From positions 124,001-188,000 of the forward strand of contig CAZQMV010000004.1 of assembly GCA_964594635.1 (NCBI GenBank): a DNA stretch of 64,000 nt, written 5' to 3'. The notes under the pieces were generated by a model. The model searched no databases and had not been told where the DNA came from. It worked only from the letters and a program-made list of their open reading frames with translations. This DNA is from Berkiella sp964594635 (GTDB taxonomy: Bacteria; Pseudomonadota; Gammaproteobacteria; Berkiellales; Berkiellaceae). This document shows, piece after piece, positions 17,072 through 26,494 of this stretch. Each line of letters opens with the position of its first letter. The first letter of the stretch is position 1. The position numbers and the translations under genes were made by a program.

Positions 17072-19014
17072 GCTGGCTCAACTTCATTTTTTTCGTTTAC
17101 AAACTTCTTCACATAAATAAGTAATAATGAGATCGCAGCTGGCGTTACTCCGGGGATCCGAGAGGCCATACCAATCGTTGTTGGATTAATTTTGCTTAAT
17201 TTTTCAACGAGCTCCGTAGAAAGTCCTGGGATACCTTGATAAGTAAAGCCTTTTGGTATTTGTGTATTTTCTTGTTTAGCACACTTTTGAATTTCTAAGG
17301 TTTGCTTGCTGATATAGCCTGCGTATTTGACTTGGACTTCAATTTGCTCTAACGCTTGTTGAAAAACACGTTTGCTAAGTTCAGTTTCTGTAAAGTGCTC
17401 ATCCATCACTATCGCTGCTTTGACTTTCGGCAGCTGATATAAATCTTGTATCGTCACTTCAGGACGCGCGAGCAGATCCATCGCTTTGCATTCTTTTGTT
17501 AGCACAACCTGTGAACAACTTTCCAACATTTTCGCATCAACATCGGAGGGGAAAATACAAACCCCTTTTAATTGCCCGCGAATGTTTTCGATAGCCGCAC
17601 ATTTTTGTTGAAACATGTGCCAGCGATCATTAGAAATTAATCCCATTTCATAGGCAACCGGTGTTAAACGTAAATCCGCGTTATCTTCGCGCAACAATAA
17701 ACGATATTCAGCGCGACTGGTAAACATCCGATAAGGCTCTAAAGTACCATGTGTGATCAAATCATCAATCAACACGCCAATATAAGCTTCATCGCGTCGT
17801 GGATACCAAAGCGCTTGATTCTGCGTTAATCTCGCCGCATTGATCCCGGCCACAATACCTTGCGCGGCGGCTTCTTCGTAACCGGTTGTACCATTGATTT
17901 GACCTGCAAAAAATAATCCTTTGATATAACGCGTTTCTAAAGTGGGAGAAAGTTCACGCGGATCGAAAAAATCATATTCAATGGCATAACCTGGGCGCAA
18001 GATGTGGGCTTTTTCTAAGCCTTTCATACTTCTCACCAACTGATATTGCACATCAAAGGGTAAACTGGTTGAAATGCCGTTCGGATAAATTTCGTGCGTA
18101 TTCAAACCTTCGGGCTCTAAGAAAATTTGATGAGAGGTTTTATCGGCAAACCTTACCACCTTATCTTCGATAGAGGGACAATATCGTGGCCCGACGCCTT
18201 CTATGACACCTGAAAACAGCGGCGAGCGATCGAGCCCGTTACGAATAATATCGTGGGTTTGTTCATTGGTATGGGTAATATAACAAGCGATCTGCTCTGG
18301 GTGTTCACTGGGTGTTCCCATGTAAGAAAAGACGGGCGCAGGCGTATCACCCGGCTGTGGGGTAAGCTGTGAATAATCAATCGACTTGCCATCAATACGG
18401 GGGGGCGTGCCAGTTTTTAAGCGCCCTATTTTAAAGGGTAACTCTCTTAATCTGTGCGCCAAGCTAACAGAAGGAGGACACCCCGCTCTGCCACCTTGAT
18501 GGTTACTCAAACCAATATGAATTTTTCCTGCTAAAAAAGTGCCAGCGGTTAACACCACTGCTCGTGCATGAAAAATAAGCCCCATTTGAGTAATAGCGCC
18601 TTTGATTTGATGATTCTCAATAATCAAATCATCCACCGCTTGTTGAAACAGCCATAGGTTAGGTTGATTTTCTAATACTTCACGGATCGCTTTCTTATAA
18701 AGCATTCTGTCAGCTTGTGCTCTGGTTGCACGCACTGCAGGGCCTTTACTGGCATTGAGTGTGCGCCACTGGATACCGGCAAGATCGGCAGCATGTGCCA
18801 TGACGCCACCTAAGGCATCGATTTCTTTGACAAGATGACCTTTACCAATTCCACCAATAGCGGGATTACAGGACATCTGTCCGAGTGTTTCAATGTTATG
18901 GGATAACAATAATGTTCTTGCGCCAATTCTTGCACTCGCTAAAGCAGCCTCGGTACCTGCATGGCCACCACCTATCACAATAACATCAAAATGTTCCGGA
19001 AAATCCATGATCAA
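17068..19014 (-). CDS. mnmG: tRNA uridine 5-carboxymethylaminomethyl modification enzyme MnmG
   Basis: A 648-residue FAD protein which, with MnmE, adds carboxymethylaminomethyl to U34 of tRNAs. The FAD-binding motif IGGGHAGTEAALASARIG is near residues 14-31, and GCPPSVSLAHRL, LKTGTPPRID, RYCPSIEDKVVRF and GQINGTTGYEEAAAQG follow. The C-terminal helical MnmE-binding part ends near PGVTPAAISLLLIYVKK. The start could be the first ATG or the one two codons later. It overlaps rsmG by 4 bp and is followed upstream by mnmE. Confidence 0.97.
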   Translation of the reverse strand: MIMDFPEHFDVIVIGGGHAGTEAALASARIGARTLLLSHNIETLGQMSCNPAIGGIGKGHLVKEIDALGGVMAHAADLAGIQWRTLNASKGPAVRATRAQADRMLYKKAIREVLENQPNLWLFQQAVDDLIIENHQIKGAITQMGLIFHARAVVLTAGTFLAGKIHIGLSNHQGGRAGCPPSVSLAHRLRELPFKIGRLKTGTPPRIDGKSIDYSQLTPQPGDTPAPVFSYMGTPSEHPEQIACYITHTNEQTHDIIRNGLDRSPLFSGVIEGVGPRYCPSIEDKVVRFADKTSHQIFLEPEGLNTHEIYPNGISTSLPFDVQYQLVRSMKGLEKAHILRPGYAIEYDFFDPRELSPTLETRYIKGLFFAGQINGTTGYEEAAAQGIVAGINAARLTQNQALWYPRRDEAYIGVLIDDLITHGTLEPYRMFTSRAEYRLLLREDNADLRLTPVAYEMGLISNDRWHMFQQKCAAIENIRGQLKGVCIFPSDVDAKMLESCSQVVLTKECKAMDLLARPEVTIQDLYQLPKVKAAIVMDEHFTETELSKRVFQQALEQIEVQVKYAGYISKQTLEIQKCAKQENTQIPKGFTYQGIPGLSTELVEKLSKINPTTIGMASRIPGVTPAAISLLLIYVKKFVNEKNEVEPA

Positions 19015-19018
19015 TCAC

Positions 19019-20365
19019 TCATTTACCAATGCAAAAATTTGCAAAAATCTCACCTAACAAATCGTCGGTTGTTACCCGACCTACAATTTCACCTAAAGCA
19101 TCTTGTGCCATTTTTAATTCTTGCGCGACCAATTCCCCAGCTTTATAAGTCATGAGTTGGTCTTTGGCTTTTTCACAGCAATCGCGCGTCATACGCAAAG
19201 CAGTTAAATGGCGGCGGCGTGCTGTAAAAGTCCCCGACTCTTGCACTTGATATCCCATGCAAGATTTCAGGTGGTTTTTAAGACAATTGATCCCCAAACC
19301 TTCTTTAGCGCTTAAATAGATTTTGTTATCACGTTCACCCGCCTCAAGTTCAGCAATATCAATTTTATTGACGATGACGGTTGTCTTATGGGCAAATTGT
19401 TTTAATACATCTTCTTCAACTTGTGTCATGAGTGGCTTTTTATTTGCATCGATGACCAATAAAATTCTATCTGCCAAATCTTGTTGCAAGAGCGCACGGC
19501 GAATACCTTCTTGCTCGACTTCTTCGGCTTCATGCCGAATACCAGCAGTATCAATAACATGTAAAGGCATCCCTTCAATTTGAATGGTTTCTTTAACAAG
19601 ATCACGCGTTGTTCCAGGGATCGCCGTCACAATGGCAGACTCATGCCCAGTTAAACAATTTAATAAACTCGATTTACCCGCATTCGGTCGTCCAATAATC
19701 ACGACGGTCATCCCTTCTTTTAAGAGCTGACCTTGTTTTGCTTGCTGTTGCAGTTCACCGATCTCTACCAGCGTTTGTTCGATCTTATTTAAAATATGTC
19801 CATCTGCTAAAAAATCGATCTCTTCTTCTGGAAAATCAATTGCAGCCTCTACATATAACCGCAGATGCATTAAGGTTTTAGCTAAGGAAGTGATTTTTTC
19901 AGAAAATTGTCCTTGCAGTGAACGCATTGCGCTAAGAGCAGCTTGCTGTGTTGAAGCATCAATCAGATCAGCAACTGCTTCTGCTTGAGCCAGATCCATT
20001 TTGCCATTTAAAAAAGAACGTTCTGAAAATTCACCAGGACGCGCAAGTCTTGCCCCTGCTTGCACAACCGCTGTTAACAAACAATCCATCACCACAGGAC
20101 CTCCATGGCCTTGCAGCTCAAGAATATCTTCACCAGTAAATGAATTGGGTGCAGGAAAATACAGCGCAACACCTTTATCAATCACATCGTTATTGGTATT
20201 GCGAAACTCACACAGCGTGGCAACTCTAGGAGAAGGTAATTGATGAAGTAGCCGCTTTGCAATCAAAGCGGCATCATTACCTGAGATGCGTACAACACCA
20301 ATTCCCCCTTTTCCAGGCGCTGTTGCAACCGCAACAATCGTATCTGCTGGGAGGGAACTCATCAT
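19019..20365 (-). CDS. mnmE: tRNA modification GTPase MnmE
   Basis: A 448-residue GTPase partner of MnmG. The N-terminal formyl-THF-binding domain starts DTIVAVATAPGKGGIGVVRISG. The inserted G domain has the P-loop GRPNAGKSSLLN, TTRDLV, DTAGIRH and VNKIDI. The protein ends FCIGK, the conserved C-terminal Cys motif required for modification. Length is normal (E. coli 454). It lies between yidC and mnmG with 4-8 bp gaps. Confidence 0.97.
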   Translation of the reverse strand: MMSSLPADTIVAVATAPGKGGIGVVRISGNDAALIAKRLLHQLPSPRVATLCEFRNTNNDVIDKGVALYFPAPNSFTGEDILELQGHGGPVVMDCLLTAVVQAGARLARPGEFSERSFLNGKMDLAQAEAVADLIDASTQQAALSAMRSLQGQFSEKITSLAKTLMHLRLYVEAAIDFPEEEIDFLADGHILNKIEQTLVEIGELQQQAKQGQLLKEGMTVVIIGRPNAGKSSLLNCLTGHESAIVTAIPGTTRDLVKETIQIEGMPLHVIDTAGIRHEAEEVEQEGIRRALLQQDLADRILLVIDANKKPLMTQVEEDVLKQFAHKTTVIVNKIDIAELEAGERDNKIYLSAKEGLGINCLKNHLKSCMGYQVQESGTFTARRRHLTALRMTRDCCEKAKDQLMTYKAGELVAQELKMAQDALGEIVGRVTTDDLLGEIFANFCIGK

Positions 20366-20372
20366 TGCAGCC

Positions 20373-22034
20373 TTATTTCACTTTCTTTACGGCATCACGC
20401 TCTATACCACGCGTAATAAACCACTGTTGAGTGATTGATAAGATATTGTTAACTGTCCAATACAATACCAACCCTGCAGGGAAAGACAGGAATAAAACGG
20501 TAAAGAGAACTGGCATAAACATCATCATTTTTGCTTGCATTGGATCCGGTGGAGCCGGGTTCATTTTTTGCTGTAAGAACATGGTCGCCCCCATGATTAA
20601 AGGCAACACATAATAGGGATCCTTACTGGAGAGATCTTGGATCCACAACATGAACGGCGCTTGACGTAATTCAATGCTTTCTAATAATACATAATAAAGC
20701 GCAATGAATACGGGGATCTGAACCAAAATAGGTAAGCAACCACCCAATGGATTTACTTTTTCTTTTTTGTAAAGATCCATCAACGCAGTACTAAATTGTT
20801 GTTTATCATTACCGTGGCGTTCTTTAAGCATTTCAACACGCGGCTGCAAGCGACGCATATGGCCCATTGAACGATAACTTTTTGCGGAAAGACCGTAAAA
20901 AAGTAATTTCACAACCAAGGTTAATAAGATGATCGCAAAACCCCAATTCCCGACAAAGCCATGAATAAACTGTAATCCCCAAAAAAGTAACTGGGAAATA
21001 GGCCATAAAATACCGTAATCAATGGTGAGATCAAGTCCGGGAGAAATTGCTTTGAGTTTATCAGCAATTTCAGGCCCCAAATAAAGCGAACCACCCACGG
21101 TTTGTTTTTGAGAAGGTGCCACTTCAACTGCCGTTAAAGCACCGATGTTATAAATATCGCCTTCATCAAGCCGACTGTAATAGGTGTTGTTGGTTTCTTT
21201 AGAAGGCACCCAAGCTGACAGAAAATAATGCTCAACCATGGCAGCCCATCCGCCTTCCATCGATTCACGCAATGGTGTTTTTTTCATATCTCCAAAACTG
21301 AGTTTTTTGTAAGGTTTCGCGGGTGTTGATAATGCAGCGCCTTCGTAATTTTGAACCCCCATCAAAAAGAAACCATTTGATTTAGGTTTGGTATATTCGC
21401 GACGCAACTGTCCATAGACAGTGCCTTGCCAAGACTCTTGTGAGTTATTTTCAATTTGATAAATCACATCAATTAAATAGCTGCCGCGTTTAAATTGATA
21501 CGATTTAGTGATTTTTACACCACTGTCATTTAACCACTGTAAATTAACTTGTAAAATATCTTGGCTCATCTGATATTGATTTTGCGAGGTAACGTAATGA
21601 GCGCGACCTTTTTGTCTTGAATCAGGGCCTAATTCATTTTTCCCCACCAGACCTGTTTGTGCAACATAATTACGTACAGCATTTCTATCTAATAAAATAA
21701 AACCATGCTCAGAATGCAAATTCTCTGGATATTTCAGTAATTCCGCACGAACAATATCCCCGCCGATAGGATCGATTTTAATTTTATAAACATCGGTAAC
21801 AACATCAATTAAATCTGCAGATGCGCTGGTTTGATCAGATGAAATCGCTTGCGTCACGGTAGAAGATATCGCAGGAATTTCACTATCCGTTTTTAGAGCG
21901 CCATCGGTTTGAGTCGTCGACGTTGCAGTTTGTTTTGGTAATGCGGGGTGCGCAGTTTGCCATTCATTAAATAAAGCAAAACCAACAACCAACAAGGCCG
22001 CCAGTATAAACATTCGTGAACGTTGTAATTCCAT
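20373..22034 (-). CDS. yidC: Membrane protein insertase YidC
   Basis: A 553-residue inner membrane insertase. An N-terminal anchor (MFILAALLVVGFALFNEW) leads to a large periplasmic beta domain (about residues 60-340) and a C-terminal five-helix Oxa1 core: GLQFIHGFVGNWGFAIILLT, the cytoplasmic MRRLQPRVEMLKERHGNDKQ loop, NPLGGCLPILVQIPVFIALY and VLYWTVNNILSITQQW. Length matches E. coli (548). It is in the usual rnpA-yidD-yidC-mnmE order. Confidence 0.97.
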   Translation of the reverse strand: MELQRSRMFILAALLVVGFALFNEWQTAHPALPKQTATSTTQTDGALKTDSEIPAISSTVTQAISSDQTSASADLIDVVTDVYKIKIDPIGGDIVRAELLKYPENLHSEHGFILLDRNAVRNYVAQTGLVGKNELGPDSRQKGRAHYVTSQNQYQMSQDILQVNLQWLNDSGVKITKSYQFKRGSYLIDVIYQIENNSQESWQGTVYGQLRREYTKPKSNGFFLMGVQNYEGAALSTPAKPYKKLSFGDMKKTPLRESMEGGWAAMVEHYFLSAWVPSKETNNTYYSRLDEGDIYNIGALTAVEVAPSQKQTVGGSLYLGPEIADKLKAISPGLDLTIDYGILWPISQLLFWGLQFIHGFVGNWGFAIILLTLVVKLLFYGLSAKSYRSMGHMRRLQPRVEMLKERHGNDKQQFSTALMDLYKKEKVNPLGGCLPILVQIPVFIALYYVLLESIELRQAPFMLWIQDLSSKDPYYVLPLIMGATMFLQQKMNPAPPDPMQAKMMMFMPVLFTVLFLSFPAGLVLYWTVNNILSITQQWFITRGIERDAVKKVK

Positions 22035-22052
22035 GCTGCTTTCCTAAAGAAC

Positions 22053-22310
22053 TCAAGGAACGTTGTCATTACCACCCGGATGCCAAGGATGACATTTGAG
22101 TAATCGTTTGGTTGTTAACCAAACACCCTGGGTGACCCCATATTTTTTTAATGCTTCTGTTGCGTAGTGTGAACAAGACGGATAAAAGCGACACCGCTGT
22201 CCTAGCAATGGACTTATTAGCCACTGATACAGCGTTATCCCTGCAAGGATCGCTTGCGTAGGGATTTTTCTAATAACTGCCATTGTTGATTTAATTCTTT
22301 GTGTAAACAT
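22053..22310 (-). CDS. yidD: Membrane protein insertion efficiency factor YidD
   Basis: Up to 85 residues, with the family core YQWLISPLLGQRCRFYPSCSHYATEAL and LKCHPWHPGGNDNVP carrying the conserved cysteines. It is thought to help YidC-dependent insertion at the membrane. The start is uncertain: the ATG at 22310 gives 85 residues, that at 22283 gives 76 and aligns better with the E. coli start. Either way the gene begins inside rnpA (overlap 49-76 bp). Confidence 0.92.
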   Translation of the reverse strand: MFTQRIKSTMAVIRKIPTQAILAGITLYQWLISPLLGQRCRFYPSCSHYATEALKKYGVTQGVWLTTKRLLKCHPWHPGGNDNVP

Positions 22311-22654
22311 GCATTACCCAGATCACCCAGTGGTTTTTGGGTAATGACAACAATATCGAATGCACCAAAAAGGCTTTGATAATGGCGAAAACCCTCGCGA
22401 ATGATTCGGCGCACTCGGTTGCGTTCTACAGATAAAGGAACGTAACGCTTGGCAATTGCCAACCCTAAACGAGCATGAGACAACGTATTTGCGCTGCAAA
22501 TGATTGTAAACATCGCCCCTTTTTGTCTGCTTCCCTTTTTAAACACTTGCTGATAATCCTTTGGCGCAAGTAATCGTTTTGTTTTCGGGAAACACAAATG
22601 ATGATGTTGAATAATGGGCAGCCCTTTTATTCTGTACAAAATAATAAAAGACAC
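22235..22654 (-). CDS. rnpA: Ribonuclease P protein component
   Basis: The basic protein subunit of RNase P, which helps the RNA subunit mature tRNA 5' ends. The hallmark RNR-type motif is present as SVERNRVRRIIREGFR near residues 75-90, preceded by ARLGLAIAKRYV. The expected N-terminal motif FPKTKRLL appears only at about residue 22, so the GTG start at 22654 (139 residues) gives an unusually long lead; a TTG just before FPKTKRLL may be the true start (about 120 residues). The 3' end overlaps yidD. Confidence 0.93.
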   Translation of the reverse strand: MSFIILYRIKGLPIIQHHHLCFPKTKRLLAPKDYQQVFKKGSRQKGAMFTIICSANTLSHARLGLAIAKRYVPLSVERNRVRRIIREGFRHYQSLFGAFDIVVITQKPLGDLGNACLHKELNQQWQLLEKSLRKRSLQG

Positions 22655-22708
22655 AAAGAATCGCTTTCGCTCATGCAGTGTGTCTTAAACGCGTAACGCG
22701 ATGTTACG

Positions 22709-22864
22709 TTATTTTTTGGTTCCGCCGACGGGAGCGAGTTTTTTACGACCCTTACGACGACGGTTTGCGAGTACAGCGCGGCCACCTTTGGTTTGCATAC
22801 GTTGGCGAAAACCGTGAGTTCTTGCTCTTCTTACTTGACTCTTTCTTTGAAAAGTCCGCTTCAT
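22709..22864 (-). CDS. rpmH: Ribosomal protein L34
   Basis: A 51-residue, strongly basic 50S subunit protein: MKRTFQRKSQVRRARTHGFR, then RMQTKGGRAVLANRRRKGRK, matching L34 over its whole length. The tail (KLAPVGGTKK) is a few residues longer than in E. coli (46). The ATG at 22864 has GGAG 6 bp upstream. The gene heads the long leftward block next to oriC; rnpA follows 54 bp on. A clear promoter lies upstream at 22922-22950. Confidence 0.97.
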   Translation of the reverse strand: MKRTFQRKSQVRRARTHGFRQRMQTKGGRAVLANRRRKGRKKLAPVGGTKK

Positions 22865-22890
22865 GGCGACTCCATGAGTTAAATAACTGT

Positions 22891-22899
22891 TGTGGATAA
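22891..22899 (-). promoter_or_regulatory. DnaA box (perfect)
   Basis: TTATCCACA on the minus strand. It lies between the rpmH promoter and start codon. Confidence 0.8.
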
Positions 22900-22921
22900 A
22901 TCCCTAAAAATTAGGCGGTTA

Positions 22922-22950
22922 ACTATATGCGATCGGAAAAATAAAGTCAA
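22922..22950 (-). promoter_or_regulatory. Promoter of rpmH
   Basis: On the minus strand TTGACT (22945-22950), a 17-bp spacer and TATAGT (22922-22927) form a near-consensus sigma-70 promoter about 58 bp before the rpmH ATG. The perfect DnaA box at 22891-22899 lies in the resulting 5' leader, so DnaA binding could influence this transcript. Confidence 0.8.
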
Positions 22951-23143
22951 GATAACCTTTGAAGAGCACTTCTTGTGAATAAGAACACACTACTTAACTT
23001 AAATTAATGAAGTATAAGACTGAAAAATGATGATTATGATTAAGGGGCCCTATTTTGCTGATAACACAAAAAACTTTAATAAAAACAATGGATTAAAAGT
23101 TTTAAAAGATGTGGATGAGCACCGGAATCTAGCGCGTATGAAT

Positions 23144-23152
23144 TGTGGATAA
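23144..23152 (-). promoter_or_regulatory. DnaA box (perfect)
   Basis: TTATCCACA on the minus strand, 26 bp after a one-mismatch box at 23110-23118. Confidence 0.8.
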
Positions 23153-23339
23153 CTCTAAACACCCCTTAAAACCCCCAGTCGAGTCTCACTTACTCACAGT
23201 CTTATCTGTAAACCATTCACAAAGTTGTTAACAATTCCAAGCAAACTGATATTTTGCTTTCATCTCATTTTTGCCAAGCTCTCATAATTACTATGTATTT
23301 ATATGATCAAGTAATGATTGTTATGAGGGCAGAGGATCC

Positions 23340-23348
23340 TGTGGATAA
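23340..23348 (-). promoter_or_regulatory. DnaA box (perfect)
   Basis: TTATCCACA on the minus strand, about 175 bp from the AT-rich unwinding candidate. Confidence 0.8.
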
Positions 23349-23519
23349 CATTGAGTATTGCTTAAAAATGAACAGCTTATCAAAAGTACAGGTTACCTTA
23401 AGGTCTTGGGGTAACGCTTGAATAACTTGTGCAAAAAAGCACATTGGGCAAAAAATGAGGATAACCATACACAAATGATCTGGGTTATCGCCAAGTTAAT
23501 CAGAGGTTATGCAGAGCAT

Positions 23520-23615
23520 GTTGTGCATATCTTATATATAGGTAAGATTTTTAAAAAAATTTCAGCGCATAACTAATATAATAAATAGTATTAAATACAT
23601 TGTTTATTAAGATTA
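23520..23615. other. Candidate DNA unwinding element of oriC
   Basis: A very AT-rich run containing CTTATATATAGG, a TTTTTAAAAAAATTT block and repeated TAATATAATAAATAG-type words. It is flanked by DnaA boxes on both sides, the expected layout for the duplex-melting region. Confidence 0.55.
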
Positions 23616-23846
23616 GGGTGGATAAATCGGGGGATATCTCAATTAAATTGAGCGATTTCAGACTGCTACAGGTGTATGGATATGTGAGCAAGGCGTGTTT
23701 AAAGAGCGCACATCCTGTGGACAACCACAACCACTTGTGCAAGCGGGGGATAACTCACTCATTTATACACAATGAAAAGCCCGTTTTTGACACAGTTATT
23801 AAACAAAAGTTAGTGAGGGCATCACTAAATTGAATCAAAAAAACAG

Positions 23847-23855
23847 TGTGGATAA
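23847..23855 (-). promoter_or_regulatory. DnaA box (perfect), dnaA-proximal
   Basis: TTATCCACA on the minus strand. It overlaps a possible -10 of a dnaA promoter, compatible with autorepression of dnaA; this regulatory role is inference. Confidence 0.75.
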
Positions 23856-24021
23856 GAAACGCGAAGGGGGGTAAACTAGGTTCCCTAGAAAGTCGCTCGG
23901 TCATTAGTCATCGTCTGCCTAACTTAATAGCGAACAGTTGTGTTGAAAACCAACTAAGTACAGCATCATCTGGATGACGGGATGTTTTGCTCTCAAAATT
24001 TTGCGTTGTGAGGAATTATCG

Positions 24022-25359
24022 GTGAGTCAATCCCTTTGGCAGCAATGTTTGCAGCGGTTAAAAGATGAAATCGCGCAATCTGCATTCAATCAATGGATCA
24101 GCCCCCTGCAAGCAGAAGAATCTAGTAATGGGCTGACCCTGTGGGCTCCCAATCAATATGTTCTAGACGGCGTCACACAAGATTATTTAGCGCGGATTGG
24201 CAATCTCCTCACAGAGTTCAACAAAGGCCAGCAGATGCGAGTGATGGTGGGTATAGGCGAACGTATGGTTGAACCTGAAGAACCCGCTGTTAGCCAAGCG
24301 CAGGTGCGCCAAGCAAGCCCTGTGACCAAGATCTCACACCAAAGTAACTTAAACACCAATTTTGTGTTCGATAACTTCGTTGTAGGAAAATCAAATCAAC
24401 TTGCTGAGGCTGCGGCCAAGCAGGTTGCTGAAAATCCAGGTGGTGCTTATAACCCCTTGTTTTTATATGGCGGGGTCGGCTTAGGCAAGACCCATTTAAT
24501 GCACGCCATTGGTAATGCCATCACTGCCAACAAAAAGGGCGCGAATGTTATTTACCTGCACTCTGAACGTTTTGTGGCTGACATGGTCAAAGCGTTACAA
24601 AGTAATGCGATTAATGAATTCAAGCGATTTTATCGATCGGTTGATGCGTTGCTTATCGACGACATTCAATTTTTTGCTGGCAAAGAGCGCTCACAGGAAG
24701 AGTTTTTCCACACCTTCAATGCTCTCTTAGAAGGGCAGCAACAAATTATTTTAACTTCCGATCGCTATCCTAAAGAAATTAATGGGATCGAAGAAAGATT
24801 ACAGTCACGCTTTGGTTCAGGATTAACGGTCGCGATAGAGCCGCCAGAGCTGGAAACACGCGTTGCGATTTTGATGAGCAAAGCAGAACACAGTGGCATT
24901 ATATTGCCGCATGAAGTGGCGTTCTTTATTGCGAAACGTATTCGTTCTAACGTCCGCGAATTAGAGGGTGCATTAAAACGCATCGTAGCAAATGCACAAT
25001 TTACGGGCAGCTTAATTACCTTAGAATTTGTGCAAGAAGCCCTTAAAGACGTATTAGCGTTGCAGGATAAATTGGTTTCTATCGATAATATTTTGCGTAC
25101 TGTTGCCGAATATTACAAAATAAAAGTAGCTGATTTATTGTCAAAACGAAGAAATCGTTCAGTAGCAAGACCGCGCCAAGTTGCAATGACACTGTGTAAA
25201 GAATTAACAAACCACAGTTTGCCTGAAATTGGCGATGCTTTTGGTGGCAGAGATCATACCACCGTGCTACATGCATGCCGTACAATTAAGAAAATGCGTG
25301 AAACTGATGCCGATATTGGCGAAGATTTTTCTAACTTAATGCGAATTTTATCAACGTAA
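24022..25359 (+). CDS. dnaA: Chromosomal replication initiator DnaA
   Basis: A 445-residue AAA+ initiator. The start is placed at the GTG at 24022: AGGA lies 8 bp upstream, and VSQSLWQQCLQRLKDE matches the start of E. coli DnaA, which also uses GTG. An upstream in-frame ATG would add 16 unrelated residues. Domain I is residues 1-80 and a short linker follows. The AAA+ domain has Walker A GGVGLGKT (about 150-157) and Walker B LLIDDIQFF (about 210-218). Domain IV holds the DNA signature GGRDHTTVLHA (about 407-417). dnaN follows after 4 bp. Confidence 0.98.
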   Translation: MSQSLWQQCLQRLKDEIAQSAFNQWISPLQAEESSNGLTLWAPNQYVLDGVTQDYLARIGNLLTEFNKGQQMRVMVGIGERMVEPEEPAVSQAQVRQASPVTKISHQSNLNTNFVFDNFVVGKSNQLAEAAAKQVAENPGGAYNPLFLYGGVGLGKTHLMHAIGNAITANKKGANVIYLHSERFVADMVKALQSNAINEFKRFYRSVDALLIDDIQFFAGKERSQEEFFHTFNALLEGQQQIILTSDRYPKEINGIEERLQSRFGSGLTVAIEPPELETRVAILMSKAEHSGIILPHEVAFFIAKRIRSNVRELEGALKRIVANAQFTGSLITLEFVQEALKDVLALQDKLVSIDNILRTVAEYYKIKVADLLSKRRNRSVARPRQVAMTLCKELTNHSLPEIGDAFGGRDHTTVLHACRTIKKMRETDADIGEDFSNLMRILST

Positions 25360-25363
25360 GATT

Positions 25364-26482
25364 ATGCAATTTACCATTTCACGAGAAGCATTATTAAAAC
25401 CGTTATTGCGGGTTGCCGGAGCTGTTGAAAAACGACAAACGCTACCTATTTTGGCGAATATTTTAGTCTCAGTAAAAAACCAGTTATTGTCTTTAACCGG
25501 CACTGATTTGGAAATAGAGATGATTGCGCGCATACCGTTGACGCAAAGCTCATTGGCCGGTACGACAACCATCCCTGGCAAAAAGCTCATTGATATTTGT
25601 AAGGCTCTGCCAGATTCTGCGCAGATCTCTTTTGAATTAACCGATAATAAAGTTGCCGTGCGCGCTAATCGCAGTCGCTTTGTTTTGGCCTGCATTCCTG
25701 GTGAAAACTTTCCGCGTGTTGAAGAAACACCTGGCGATATGGAATTATCGGTTGGCCAAGCCACGCTGCGGCAATTGCTTGATTTAACTAGCTTTGCAAT
25801 GGCGCATCAAGATGTTCGGTATTATTTAAACGGCGTTTATTTAATTTTTTCAGCCAATGAAATTCGCGCAGTAGCCACTGATGGTCATCGTTTGGCATCA
25901 ATCGCGTTACCTATCAAAGCGCCACATTTAACAGAGCCTTTAGCCGTTATTGTACCGCGTAAAGCCATTTTAGAAATGCAGCGCCTCTTTCAAGAAGGCG
26001 AAGAAGAAATTGGTTTAGTGATAGGCAAAAATCATTTACGTGCAGTGATGATGCATTCGAGTTTTATCACCAAGCTGATCGAAGGTAAGTTTCCAGATTT
26101 TCGTCGCGTTATGCCGCAATCAGGCGGACATCAAGTCTTGGTTGCGCGCGAACCGTTGCGCCAAGCATTGTTGCGGGTTTCTGCGCTATTTTCCGATAAA
26201 TATCGCGGGGTAGGACTGCAATTTTCGCCGCAATTATTAAGAATTGTCGCTGTCACTGCGGATAAAGATGAAGTCGAAGATGAAGTTGAAATCCCTTACA
26301 ACGGCCCAAGTATGGAAATTGGCGTTAACGCGAGTTACGTGATTGAGTTCTTAAGTATTATTAAAACAGAGCAAGTTAAAATGACTTTTTCTGATCCAAG
26401 CCAAGTGGTATTACTTGAAACTGAAGAACAAGGCACAGAGCATACCGGTTTGCAGTATGTTGTTATGCCAATGCGCCTGTAA
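25364..26482 (+). CDS. dnaN: DNA polymerase III beta sliding clamp
   Basis: A 372-residue clamp protein that encircles DNA and tethers Pol III. It begins MQFTISREALLKPLLRVAGAVEKRQTLPIL, has the typical TDLEIEM block, the ATDGHRLA motif near residue 174 and ends VVMPMRL, the clamp C-terminus that forms part of the partner-binding pocket. Length is close to E. coli (366). It lies between dnaA (4 bp gap) and recF. Confidence 0.98.
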   Translation: MQFTISREALLKPLLRVAGAVEKRQTLPILANILVSVKNQLLSLTGTDLEIEMIARIPLTQSSLAGTTTIPGKKLIDICKALPDSAQISFELTDNKVAVRANRSRFVLACIPGENFPRVEETPGDMELSVGQATLRQLLDLTSFAMAHQDVRYYLNGVYLIFSANEIRAVATDGHRLASIALPIKAPHLTEPLAVIVPRKAILEMQRLFQEGEEEIGLVIGKNHLRAVMMHSSFITKLIEGKFPDFRRVMPQSGGHQVLVAREPLRQALLRVSALFSDKYRGVGLQFSPQLLRIVAVTADKDEVEDEVEIPYNGPSMEIGVNASYVIEFLSIIKTEQVKMTFSDPSQVVLLETEEQGTEHTGLQYVVMPMRL

Positions 26483-26494
26483 TTGGCGACGCTT

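Larger units (their letters stand above)
22865..24021. other. oriC: Chromosomal replication origin oriC (rpmH-dnaA intergenic)
   Basis: A 1.16-kb non-coding gap between divergent rpmH and dnaA, the standard oriC position in Pseudomonas-like gammaproteobacteria. Four perfect DnaA boxes read TGTGGATAA on the plus strand at 22891, 23144, 23340 and 23847, all in the same orientation. One-mismatch boxes are seen at 23110 (TGTGGATGA), 23617 (GGTGGATAA), 23716 (TGTGGACAA) and 23763 (TTATACACA). An AT-rich unwinding segment is at about 23520-23615. Short reading frames in this gap show no family match or ribosome site and are dismissed. A possible dnaA promoter (TTGAAT, 17 bp, TAAGAA at 23830-23858) overlaps the last box. 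Confidence 0.9.

Noticed and set aside
22678..22899. 73-codon plus-strand frame over rpmH
   Set aside because: It is the reverse of the L34 gene, whose minus-strand product is a clear full-length match.
23551..23833. Short open frames inside the oriC gap (both strands)
   Set aside because: They contain DnaA boxes and the AT-rich segment, lack ribosome sites and resemble no family.
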